This document shows, one piece after another, positions 1 to 6,294 of a DNA stretch of 6,356 bases. Source of the stretch: Desulfovibrio sp. Lineage in GTDB: Bacteria; Desulfobacterota; Desulfovibrionia; Desulfovibrionales; Desulfovibrionaceae. The notes under the pieces are model-generated. The model saw nothing but the letters and a program-made list of their open reading frames with translations. It was not told the DNA's origin and did no database searches. How positions within the stretch are numbered: the first letter of the stretch is position 1; the number at the start of each line of letters is the position of its first letter. The DNA is taken from the NCBI GenBank assembly GCA_031270875.1, contig JAISXC010000251.1:1-6356 (forward strand), given 5' to 3'. The position numbers and the translations under genes were made by a program.

Positions 1-936
1 ATGGTGCGCCCGGGCTATGCCATCGAGTACGATTACGCCGACCCCATACAGCTCAGGCCCACGCTGGAGAGCAAAGAGATCCCCGGTCTCTGGCTTGCGG
101 GACAGATCAACGGCACTTCTGGGTATGAGGAAGCGGCGGCCCAAGGTCTGTGGGCCGCTCTGAATATTTCGCAAGCGCTGCTTGGCGGGGAGCCTTTTCT
201 TCCCGGCAGGGATCGCGCCTATATGGCCGTGCTGGTGGACGACCTCACCACCCTCGGCACGCGGGAACCCTACCGCATGTTCACCTCGCGCGCGGAATAT
301 CGCCTCCTCCTGCGTGAGGACAATGCCGATCAACGTCTGACCCCTCTTGGCCGCGACATGGGTCTCGTGGATGACGCCCACTGGCGGCTTTTCTGCGACA
401 AAGAAAAGTCCTGCGCAGCCTTGGGACAAGCTCTTTCGGAAACGCGCATTCCTGCCGATAAGCAGGAAGACGGCGTGTTGCGTTCCGGCTTGTCTCTTGA
501 GGAAATTTTGCGCCGCCCGGATGTTGATATGGACAGACTTTTCCGCCTGCTCAATACGCGGGAAACGCAGGAAATGCACGCCGCCCTTGCGGCCGCTCTT
601 GCGCGTTGCGACGGGACGGCGCGCGAACGCGTGCTGACGGACATAAAATACGCCGGCTACCTTGCCCGTGAAAAACGTCGCATTGCCCGCGCGGCAACGC
701 TGGAAAGCGTGCTCTTGCCGTCGGACATCAATTATGACAAAGTAGCGGGGCTTTCCTTGGAAGTGCGGGAAAAACTGAGCCGGGTACGCCCCCTCAACCT
801 GGGACAGGCGGGGCGCATTTCCGGAGTAACGCCGGCGGCCATAGGCTGCCTTGAAATATATCTGCACAAACTTGGCTGTTTGCGTCCCTCAACGGGCAGT
901 GCGCATGCAGGCCATACGCATGTGGATGACGCCTGA
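1..936 (+). CDS. mnmG: tRNA uridine-5-carboxymethylaminomethyl modification enzyme MnmG, C-terminal half (5' end outside window)
   Basis: MnmG is the FAD-dependent partner of MnmE. The complex installs the (carboxymethyl)aminomethyl group on C5 of the wobble uridine of certain tRNAs in the cytoplasm. The 311 visible residues begin in the middle of the family alignment: [10 protein letters not shown] at 3-12, then the hallmark [17 protein letters not shown] at about 33-49, which belongs to the FAD-binding part. The C-terminal helical domain, which contacts MnmE and tRNA, includes [14 protein letters not shown] at about 215-228 and the conserved LPSDINYD and [11 protein letters not shown] stretches. 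Full-length proteins are near 620-630 residues, so roughly half is present and the ATG at position 1 is an internal methionine, not the start. A short His- and Asp-containing tail follows the usual YLHKLG end. The stop at 934-936 lies two bases before the next start, suggesting translational coupling. The identification is secure. Confidence 0.96.
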   Translation: MVRPGYAIEYDYADPIQLRPTLESKEIPGLWLAGQINGTSGYEEAAAQGLWAALNISQALLGGEPFLPGRDRAYMAVLVDDLTTLGTREPYRMFTSRAEYRLLLREDNADQRLTPLGRDMGLVDDAHWRLFCDKEKSCAALGQALSETRIPADKQEDGVLRSGLSLEEILRRPDVDMDRLFRLLNTRETQEMHAALAAALARCDGTARERVLTDIKYAGYLAREKRRIARAATLESVLLPSDINYDKVAGLSLEVREKLSRVRPLNLGQAGRISGVTPAAIGCLEIYLHKLGCLRPSTGSAHAGHTHVDDA

Positions 937-938
937 CG

Positions 939-1874
939 ATGAAAGCACATGAGTATTTTTTGATAATGCTGGGCGTTGTTGTTCTGCTGAGCATCGCGCT
1001 GGCTTTTCTGCGAAAAAAGCGGCAGTCGCAAAAACATGCGGCTCGGCGCAAAACCATCCTGATGGATTTGTTGCGAAAAGCCCAAGAGCAGAACGAGAGC
1101 TTTGACATCAAGCTTTTGGGGGAGGAAAGCGGCAAATACGGTCTCACCGCCTTACTGCAAAAAATAAACGACCAGCGGCTTGAAATGGAAGTGTTGGAAT
1201 ATGTCCCCACGGAATGGGTCGGTACAAGCATTGACGTGTATTTTCGCGTCACTCTGCAGGAGGGGGCCATATTTTACAAATTCCGCTCCGTGGTGCAGAA
1301 AGTCAAGGCGCAGAACCAGCGTTCCCATCTTTTTATCACTCCGCCGCAGGATTTGGAAGTAGGGCAGAAACGCAACTTCATCCGCGTGAGGCCACCCCGG
1401 GAATCCGTACGCGCCGTCGCCGTGTGGTATCTTGATCCAACTCACCCCATACCGCGCACAACCTCAGAAGTGGGGCCTCCGCTTTTTCATTACCGCTACG
1501 GCATGGATGCCGCGCCCGTTGTTCTGGAAAATGTTTCCTCGACAGGATTCGCCCTGCGTTTTTCCCTCAGTGAACCCGCGGAACCGCCTGACCAGCTGAC
1601 AAAGGGATCACCACTGCTTTGCCTTGTCATCTATTCCGTTGACGAGAACAACGAGCGGTTCAACATTTTCTGGAGTACCAACGAAATTGTCAATTCCCGC
1701 GTGGAAGAAGGAGAAAATTCCGCCCTTGTCCTCGGAACCATGTTCACCAACTGGGCCATGTTTGAACAGGGCAAAACCGAAATACACTGGTTTCATACCT
1801 CCCCCACACGCGGGGTTATGCCCATCACCCAATGGGTTATGCAGGTTGACAGGAAACAGCGTCTGCTGACGTAA
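939..1874 (+). CDS. Membrane-anchored PilZ-domain protein (probable c-di-GMP receptor)
   Basis: The 311-residue protein opens with one hydrophobic segment (about residues 7-24) followed by a very basic stretch (KKRQSQKHAARRK, 26-38). This suggests a single N-terminal membrane anchor with the rest in the cytoplasm. Residues about 55-135 resemble the YcgR-type N-terminal beta domain. The PilZ domain follows, and both c-di-GMP-binding signatures are visible: RxxxR as RNFIR at 145-149, and the (D/N)xSxxG motif as NVSSTG at 198-203. About 48 residues separate the two motifs, more than is usual, so there is an insertion between them. By family knowledge such proteins bind c-di-GMP and adjust motility, secretion or polysaccharide output; the target here is unknown. 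The ATG at 939 is two bases after the mnmG stop and has no strong Shine-Dalgarno, so expression probably depends on coupling to mnmG. PilZ assignment is firm; the c-di-GMP role is inferred. Confidence 0.85.
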   Translation: MKAHEYFLIMLGVVVLLSIALAFLRKKRQSQKHAARRKTILMDLLRKAQEQNESFDIKLLGEESGKYGLTALLQKINDQRLEMEVLEYVPTEWVGTSIDVYFRVTLQEGAIFYKFRSVVQKVKAQNQRSHLFITPPQDLEVGQKRNFIRVRPPRESVRAVAVWYLDPTHPIPRTTSEVGPPLFHYRYGMDAAPVVLENVSSTGFALRFSLSEPAEPPDQLTKGSPLLCLVIYSVDENNERFNIFWSTNEIVNSRVEEGENSALVLGTMFTNWAMFEQGKTEIHWFHTSPTRGVMPITQWVMQVDRKQRLLT

Positions 1875-1901
1875 AACGCGGGTTATAAGCAACAGAATGT
1901 C

Positions 1902-1908
1902 AAGGAGG
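1902..1908 (+). promoter_or_regulatory. Shine-Dalgarno AAGGAGG that fixes a TTG start
   Basis: AAGGAGG is complementary to the 16S rRNA tail and lies five bases before the TTG at 1914-1916. No ATG or GTG in this frame is similarly placed, and the first internal methionine (residue 47) would cut away part of the conserved protein. The site therefore decides the start of the CBS-domain gene. It is much stronger than the signal in front of the PilZ gene, so this cistron can probably be initiated independently of its neighbours. Confidence 0.85.
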
Positions 1909-1913
1909 CAGTT

Positions 1914-2765
1914 TTGGACGGAAGTTCAGAATCCCACAGTACTCTCTGGTCGCGCCTGAGCCGGCTTTTTGGGCACGACGACGAAAAATCCCTGAAAAAA
2001 GCCATTGTTGAAGCCAGAGCCGTCGGCTGTGTGGACACGGACGAAGAATCCATGCTGTTGGGCATTTTGCGCTTTGACGACCTTCAGGTGCAGGACACCA
2101 TGATTCCCCGCACCGACATCGACTGCGTGCCGGACGATACGCCTTTGCCGGAAGTGGCGCGTCTTGTGATGGAATCCGGTCATTCCCGCATTCCCGTATA
2201 TAAGGAAACCCGCGACAATATCGTGGGCATTCTTCACGCCAAGGATCTGCTGGGCAGTCTCATTGAGCCGCAAAACGCCGAACTGCCTGCCTCCCGCGTC
2301 ATGCGCGAACCATTTTTCGTGCCGGAAACAAAATCCATACGCACCCTCTTGCAGGAATTCCGGGCGCGCAAACAGCATATCGCCATCGCGCTGGACGAAT
2401 ACGGCGGCACGTCCGGCCTCATTACCATTGAAGACGTACTGGAAGAGATTGTGGGCGATATTGAAGACGAACATGACGCCCCACGCGAGGAAGACATCCG
2501 GCCCGTTGGCGAAGGCGTTTATGAAATGACGGGCCGCGCTCTTCTGGAAGAGTTGGCGGAACTCGGCATCGCCCTGGCTTCGGACGAAGTGGACACTATT
2601 GGCGGCTATCTGAGCACAGAAGCAGGGCATGTGCCGGCATCAGGGGAGTCGTTTATCTTTAACGGCTGGACATTCACAGTGCTGGATGCGGACAGGAAGC
2701 TCATCCACCGCCTGCGCGCCGAACGGGCCGGAAATTCTGATGACGTCGCGCCGGTAACTGCGTAA
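1914..2765 (+). CDS. CorC/HlyC-family twin-CBS-domain protein (soluble type)
   Basis: The 283-residue protein has the layout of the soluble CorC/HlyC family. A short N-terminal region comes first, then a first CBS domain (about 58-118, with MIPRTDI at 63-69 and the IVGILHAKDLL stretch). The second CBS domain (about 125-183) contains the family hallmark DEYGGTSGLITIEDVLEEIV at 161-180, followed by GDIEDEHD. A CorC_HlyC (transporter-associated) domain lies at about 196-270. There is no DUF21 membrane domain, unlike the YfjD/YtfL-type relatives. Members are linked to Mg2+/Co2+ efflux (CorC with CorA in Salmonella) and are often labelled hemolysins, but direct function is poorly defined and no haemolytic activity should be assumed. 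CBS pairs commonly bind adenine nucleotides. The TTG start is set by the AAGGAGG just upstream. It lies 39 bases after the PilZ gene and is probably the last gene of the mnmG operon. lnt, a frequent partner in other bacteria, is absent on the downstream side. Confidence 0.9.
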   Translation: MDGSSESHSTLWSRLSRLFGHDDEKSLKKAIVEARAVGCVDTDEESMLLGILRFDDLQVQDTMIPRTDIDCVPDDTPLPEVARLVMESGHSRIPVYKETRDNIVGILHAKDLLGSLIEPQNAELPASRVMREPFFVPETKSIRTLLQEFRARKQHIAIALDEYGGTSGLITIEDVLEEIVGDIEDEHDAPREEDIRPVGEGVYEMTGRALLEELAELGIALASDEVDTIGGYLSTEAGHVPASGESFIFNGWTFTVLDADRKLIHRLRAERAGNSDDVAPVTA

Positions 2766-2940
2766 ACGCTTTTTGCGTGGCGCAGGCGTCGTGCGCCCGC
2801 ATGGACGCGCCGGAATTTGGGGACATGACAAGGATTTTGAGAAGCCTCTCGTGGTGCAGTTCTTATTCCATTTCCAGAGCATATTTTATTGTCCCACTTT
2901 GGGAGGGTCAAAACCCCCAGCTTTATAGCATTTTACGCTT

Positions 2941-2986
2941 GAGATTGTCGCTTGACGTCGAAGTGAATTCGCCTTGCGACAATTTC
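2941..2986. repeat. Inverted repeat adjoining the long hairpin
   Basis: ATTGTCGC at 2944-2951 is the exact reverse complement of GCGACAAT at 2976-2983. The pairing can be extended outward by a G·T wobble, A-T and G-C to 2941 and 2986. The 24-base interior contains a further small stem (CGAA 2959-2962 with TTCG 2968-2971). The right arm shares four bases with the left arm of the neighbouring hairpin, so the two could not be fully formed at once. It carries no T-run and is better described as part of a compound palindrome than as a terminator by itself. Confidence 0.6.
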
Positions 2987-3022
2987 GCGGCAAGGATTTG
3001 CTTGCAAATCCTTGCCGCGAAA
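2983..3022. repeat. Long perfect hairpin, 18-bp stem with 4-base loop, between convergent operons
   Basis: Bases 2983-3000 pair without a mismatch with 3005-3022, around the loop CTTG at 3001-3004. The stem is AT-rich at both ends and GC-rich in the middle. It sits near the centre of the gap, about 218 bases beyond the CBS-protein stop and 210 bases beyond the cheV stop. That fits a bidirectional transcription end, but neither strand has a proper U-tract after the stem: the plus strand continues AATTATACATTTT and the minus strand continues TTGTCGCAAGG. A palindromic extragenic repeat is therefore at least as likely as a classical intrinsic terminator. The structure is seen directly; its function is inferred. 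Confidence 0.8.
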
Positions 3023-3231
3023 ATTATACATTTTCAATCGGAAAGAACCTTTTTGCCTCGGCATACAACAAGACGCAAAGCGCCTTCTTGGCCGCGACTT
3101 TTTCGCTTGTGCGGGCATCGACTTTCCCGTGAATTGCATCTGCATTCTTCACATTTATAACCGTTGTTTTCCCGCTGCTTGCGACAGTTTTTGTTGCCGT
3201 CTCTGCAAGGGCTGTTTTTCGTCGGATCCCG

Positions 3232-4269
3232 TCATCTCTTCTGGAGGCTGGTTCCGCGGGCCGCATGATGCTCCGCCTGACGGGATTCACGTTCCTTGAT
3301 GAGCGTGAGCGCCCGTTTGGCAAGCTGGGTGACTTCCGGCTTGGAAATCTGGTCGTCCGCGCCGACGCTTTGTCCCTTGTGGCGAAGCTTGTCAGTGATC
3401 AGGGAAGAAAAGAGCAGTACGGGCAAACTGTGAAGCACGGGATCCTCCTTGATTCTGCTTGTCAGATTCAGCCCGTCCATAACCGGCATTTCTATGTCGG
3501 AAACAACCACGTGCACAAAATCGGTAATGGGGCGATTGTCTTCTTCCGCACGGCCTTTGAACTCCAGCAGCCGTTCCCAGGCAAGTCGTCCATTGGAGAC
3601 GATCTCGACCGTAAATCCGGCTTTTTCCAGAAGATCGCGCTGCATTTCGCGCACCAGCGCGGAATCGTCAGCGACAAGGGCGCGGTAGCCAGCGTTGACC
3701 CAGTCTTCGCCCAAATCGTCAAGGCGCAGGCCGAGCCTGGGATTCAAATTGGCCACCACTTTTTCAAGGTCAAGCAAAAAGACAATGCGTCCTTCCAGTT
3801 GCACCACGCCGATAACGGTATTGTTGGATATGGCGGCCACATACTGATTCGGCGGCTCCACTCTTTCCCAACTGATGCGGTGGATGCGGTTGACGCCGGA
3901 AACCATGAAAGCGGTTGTCACGTTGTTGAATTCCGTCACAATGGTTTTTGCCTGATTCCGCTCCCCGGCGTGTTTTTTCTCAAGCCACATAGCCAGATCC
4001 ACAAGCGGGATAATCCGCGAACGCAGGTTGAAAGCGCCGAGCACGCTCGGATGCTGCACCTCCGGCAACTCCGTCACCTTGGGCATACGTATGATTTCCA
4101 GCACCTTGGCCACATTGACGCCATAATATCCCCGGTACACGGCATCCTTGCCGGGATGTTCCTTTGCGTTGGCGGATGCGGCGGCTGAAGTGGAGATTTC
4201 ATCCAGAAAAAATTCCACAACTTCCAACTCATTGGTGCCGGCTTCCAGCAAAATATTGGTCTGAGCCAT
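3232..4269 (-). CDS. cheV: CheV-type chemotaxis coupling protein (CheW domain plus receiver)
   Basis: CheV proteins link chemoreceptors to the CheA kinase through a CheW-like domain and are tuned by phosphorylation of a C-terminal receiver domain. Here residues about 13-175 form the CheW-like part, including YYGVNVAKVLEIIR at 48-61, LGAFNLRSRIIPLVDLA at 77-93 and IGVVQLEGRIVFLLDLEK at 153-170. The receiver spans about 196-325: acidic pair D201/D202, phosphoacceptor D258 in SDIEMPVMDG, S288 at the Thr/Ser position and K310 in SKPE, so all catalytic positions are present. The length of 345 residues is a little above typical CheV. The reading frame is open back to an ATG at 4326, but that start would overlap ispH by 35 bases. 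The ATG at 4267-4269, giving MAQTNILLEAGTNELE with a GGGGG-containing ribosome site just upstream, is preferred. It lies 22 bases downstream of ispH and probably shares its transcript. Which receptors it serves cannot be told. Confidence 0.93.
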   Translation of the reverse strand: MAQTNILLEAGTNELEVVEFFLDEISTSAAASANAKEHPGKDAVYRGYYGVNVAKVLEIIRMPKVTELPEVQHPSVLGAFNLRSRIIPLVDLAMWLEKKHAGERNQAKTIVTEFNNVTTAFMVSGVNRIHRISWERVEPPNQYVAAISNNTVIGVVQLEGRIVFLLDLEKVVANLNPRLGLRLDDLGEDWVNAGYRALVADDSALVREMQRDLLEKAGFTVEIVSNGRLAWERLLEFKGRAEEDNRPITDFVHVVVSDIEMPVMDGLNLTSRIKEDPVLHSLPVLLFSSLITDKLRHKGQSVGADDQISKPEVTQLAKRALTLIKERESRQAEHHAARGTSLQKR

Positions 4270-4291
4270 ATAAGCCCCCAGTACAAATATG

Positions 4292-5131
4292 CTACAGCGA
4301 CGCCAGCCATATTTCAGCCGCGTCAATAAGACTTTTCGGTGTAGATGCGCCGGCCGTTAGGCCTGCGCGCGTTTTTTTCAAAAACTTTTTCCTGTCCAGT
4401 TCATCCACGCTCTCCACAAGAATTGTCTCAATGCCGCTCAATGCGGCCACATCGGCCAATCTTCTGGTGTTGCCGCTCTGCCTGCCTCCCACGACAACCA
4501 TGACATCGGCCATGGCGGCAATGTCGCGCGCTTCTTCCTGGCGGCTGCGCGTGGCGTCACAGATGGTGGAAAGCACCGCCAGCCTCGGAAAGCGTTCTCG
4601 TAACGTCTGTTCCAGCTGAAGAAAAGTTTCCTTGTCCTGCGTGGTTTGTGAAGCAAGCACGCAGGGCTGGTTTTCCGCAAGGCGAAAATTTTCCAATTCC
4701 GCCTGGCTGCCGAAAACATGGGCCTGTCCGCGGGCATAGGAAATAAGCCCCCGCACTTCCGGGTGCTCCGCCTCGCCGAACAAAAGCAGGATTGCGCCGT
4801 GACGGGTGGCCCGGGCAATGGATATCTGCGCTTTTTTCACTCTCGGGCATGTGGCGTCCATCACGGCGGCGCCGCTGGCGCGCGTCTGCGCTTCCTCCTG
4901 ACGGGGAATGCCGTGGGCGCGTATGACCACGTGATCGCCTTTTTTGAGTTCCGAAGCGTTCCGTACGCAGAAAACCCCCTGTTTCTCATAGGCCGCGAGA
5001 ACTTGAGGGTTGTGGATAATGGGCCCCAAGGTGCATATGCGGCCTTTCCGGCGCAGAATGGAGTCCAGTTTTTGCAGGGCAAGAGAAACACCCATGCAAA
5101 AGCCGGCGGTTTTGGCCCGGATGACGTTCAT
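4292..5131 (-). CDS. ispH: 4-hydroxy-3-methylbut-2-enyl diphosphate reductase (IspH/LytB)
   Basis: IspH catalyses the last step of the MEP (non-mevalonate) isoprenoid pathway, reducing HMBPP to isopentenyl and dimethylallyl diphosphate in the cytoplasm with an oxygen-sensitive Fe-S cluster. The three cluster cysteines are C12 (AGFCMGV), C95 (DATCPRVKK) and C191 (STICDATRSRQ). Active-site residues are also visible: H40-N41 in GPIIHNPQV, H73 in RAHG, H123 and the catalytic E125 in EHPEV, TT at 163-164, S219/N221 in SGNTRRL, and S263 in GASTP. At 279 residues it is the compact form without the extra C-terminal tail of the E. coli enzyme. The ATG at 5131 gives the canonical MNVIRAKTAGFCMGV start; the upstream ribosome site is weak (AAAGAAAA). 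A GC-rich hairpin lies 24 bases before the start. It is followed by cheV after 22 bases. Nothing in the sequence suggests loss of function. Confidence 0.96.
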   Translation of the reverse strand: MNVIRAKTAGFCMGVSLALQKLDSILRRKGRICTLGPIIHNPQVLAAYEKQGVFCVRNASELKKGDHVVIRAHGIPRQEEAQTRASGAAVMDATCPRVKKAQISIARATRHGAILLLFGEAEHPEVRGLISYARGQAHVFGSQAELENFRLAENQPCVLASQTTQDKETFLQLEQTLRERFPRLAVLSTICDATRSRQEEARDIAAMADVMVVVGGRQSGNTRRLADVAALSGIETILVESVDELDRKKFLKKTRAGLTAGASTPKSLIDAAEIWLASL

Positions 5132-5155
5132 CAGAATTTTCTTTATGGTTTGAAA

Positions 5156-5175
5156 CCCCTCCCTTCAGGGAGGGG
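5156..5175 (-). repeat. GC-rich 8-bp perfect hairpin in the ispH leader
   Basis: CCCCTCCC (5156-5163) pairs perfectly with GGGAGGGG (5168-5175) around a four-base loop. Read in the direction of transcription (minus strand), the stem is followed by TTTCAAACC, which is only a weak U-tract, and the ispH start comes 24 bases later. It could be a terminator for dus that is partly read through, an RNA-stabilising or attenuating leader structure, or one end of a dispersed intergenic palindrome. The short inverted match at 5180-5200 begins four bases away, which favours the repeat reading. The stem is seen directly; its role is open. Confidence 0.65.
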
Positions 5176-5179
5176 GCAC

Positions 5180-5200
5180 TCCACCCGGCTTCCATCCGCC
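5180..5200. repeat. 21-base inverted repeat flanking dus, copy 1
   Basis: The bases from 5180 to 5200 match the reverse complement of 6336-6356 at 20 of 21 positions; the one difference is T at 5191 against C. The copy lies in the spacer between dus and ispH, four bases from the GC-rich hairpin. The similarity stops abruptly after 5200. On the other side it cannot be followed, because the partner copy reaches the end of the window. Confidence 0.6.
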
Positions 5201-5298
5201 ACCTTGCCGCCCGGATTCAGGGGCTGGAACGCTTGAGATACAAAGCCCGGCTTTCCTTGCGCCCATTCTGGTGGCTAATGGCGCTGATCCAGGCGAAA

Positions 5299-6291
5299 TC
5301 AAAGCTCTGTCGTATTTTCGGCCGCGAGCCAGAAAAAGTCCAGCGCTTTTTCAATATCGCGCCAATCTTCACTCTGGCAAAGCCTGTCGCGCAGCGCGCG
5401 CGCGCCGGGCAACCCGCGCACATAGCGGGGAAGTACGGCGCGCATTTTCCAGAGATACGCTTTCCCCTGCGTCAGTTCGCGCGCAAGAGCAATGTGACAC
5501 GCAACCACTTCGCGCAGGAGGTCGGCGTTTCGCGGCGGAGGCGGCTCTTTCCGGCACAACCGGAGATGCGCGCCGAAAACGGTCGGATCGCGCAGAGCCC
5601 CGCGCGCGTACATCAGGCCGTCCGCGCCGGTTTCCCCAAGACAGCGCATGCCGTCCCGGGCGGTCATCAAATCGCCGCTTGCCAGCAAAGGGATGGTCAG
5701 GCATTCGGCCAGCTCCCCGATCGCGTCCCGGTTGGCGCGGCCTCCAAAACCCTGCCCGGCGGTACGCGGATGCAGAGCAAGCCAGCCGGCGCCCATATCC
5801 TGAAGGCGCAGGGCGAAATCTTTCAGTTGTGAGAAGGGGGCGTGGGGCTCGGCGGGGCAGAGCCGCAGCTTGAAACCCGCCATGCCCTGTCCGGCCGCGC
5901 CAATCATGGCGCGCGCCGCCTTGAGGGCGTCGCCGGTGTTGTCCAGCATGGCCGCGCCGGCGCCCTGGCGCAGCACTTTGGGCACCGAGCAGCCCATGTT
6001 CAGATCAAACCAGGCAAATCCCCTGTCCCGCAGCATATTGACGGCTTTGGCCAAAACCGGCGCCTCGGCGCCGAAAAGCTGCACCACAAGGGGCCGGTCT
6101 TCCCGTGTTGTGGCGAGCAGATCCGCCGTGCCGGGGCTCGCGCGAACAAGTCCCTTGGCGCTTACCATTTCCGTGACGCAGACCGCGGCTCCGTATTTCC
6201 GGCAGAGCAGGCGGAAGGGAAGGTCACTGAATCCGGCCAGAGGGGCCAGCCAGGGGTGATGCGGCCCTATGGGCAATGTCGGGCGACCCAT
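5299..6291 (-). CDS. tRNA-dihydrouridine synthase, DusB/NifR3-like
   Basis: Dus enzymes are FMN-dependent and reduce uridines in tRNA to dihydrouridine using NADPH. The 330-residue protein has an N-terminal TIM-barrel with APLAGFSDLPFR at 16-27, the FMN/substrate strand EMVSAKGL at 41-48, QLFGAEA at 71-77, and the catalytic region NMGCSVPK with the proton-donor cysteine C101. K141 in FKLRL and H174 in LHPRTAGQGF occupy the usual catalytic and tRNA-contact positions, and FMN-phosphate contacts appear in ASGDLMTA (204-211) and MYARGALRDP (227-236). A helical C-terminal domain follows. Several usually invariant positions are substituted (GCS for GCP, SGD for NGD, ARG for GRG, HPRT for HGRT), so this is a divergent member and the exact subfamily and target uridine are uncertain. 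The ATG at 6289-6291 begins three bases after a possible upstream stop and has only a weak ribosome site. It is 167 bases from ispH. Confidence 0.9.
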   Translation of the reverse strand: MGRPTLPIGPHHPWLAPLAGFSDLPFRLLCRKYGAAVCVTEMVSAKGLVRASPGTADLLATTREDRPLVVQLFGAEAPVLAKAVNMLRDRGFAWFDLNMGCSVPKVLRQGAGAAMLDNTGDALKAARAMIGAAGQGMAGFKLRLCPAEPHAPFSQLKDFALRLQDMGAGWLALHPRTAGQGFGGRANRDAIGELAECLTIPLLASGDLMTARDGMRCLGETGADGLMYARGALRDPTVFGAHLRLCRKEPPPPRNADLLREVVACHIALARELTQGKAYLWKMRAVLPRYVRGLPGARALRDRLCQSEDWRDIEKALDFFWLAAENTTEL

Positions 6292-6294
6292 GTT

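Larger units (their letters stand above)
2766..3231. other. Convergent intergenic region with palindromic structure, no confident gene
   Basis: This 466-base stretch separates two operons transcribed towards each other. It is visibly richer in A and T than the flanking genes. It contains small inverted repeats just after the CBS-protein stop (GGCGCA 2779-2784 with TGCGCC 2792-2797), a compound palindrome at 2941-3022, and a 12-of-13-base direct match between 2973-2985 and 3178-3190. I see no tRNA or rRNA and no clear promoter. Reading frames exist on both strands, but their sequences match no family I recognise and one of them is largely the translation of the hairpin. One minus-strand frame (3024 to 3266 or 3323) is discussed as a candidate in the findings. 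Transcription of both operons presumably ends in this region. Confidence 0.7.

Noticed and set aside
3003..3030. Promoter-like pair TTGCAA and TATACA, 16 bases apart, on the plus strand
   Set aside because: The -35-like part is inside the right arm of the hairpin, the fit is weak, and there is no credible plus-strand gene downstream.
2933..3145. 70-residue minus-strand frame across the hairpin
   Set aside because: About a fifth of it is the translation of the palindrome itself, and the rest is low-complexity basic sequence; no ribosome site or family is apparent.
2777..3160. 127-residue plus-strand frame in the convergent gap
   Set aside because: It begins at a GTG without a ribosome site, runs straight through both palindromes and looks like no known protein. 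It is more likely an accidental frame.
3265..4188. 307-residue plus-strand frame opposite cheV
   Set aside because: It lies antisense to a gene whose domains are fully recognisable. The composition (rich in His, Gly and Phe) is that of a complementary-strand shadow.
4270..4326. N-terminal extension of cheV to the upstream ATG at 4326
   Set aside because: It would overlap ispH by 35 bases, and the added residues (MTRLKYGWRRCSIFVLGAY) are not expected in CheV. The ATG at 4269 has a suitable ribosome site and the family-like start MAQTNILLEAG.
5394..5405. Alternating GC run as a possible Z-DNA site
   Set aside because: It is 12 bases long and is explained by consecutive Ala and Arg codons near the end of dus.
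5271..5873. About 200-residue plus-strand frames opposite dus
   Set aside because: They are Arg- and Ala-rich shadows of a GC-rich coding region, and dus on the minus strand carries the catalytic motifs.
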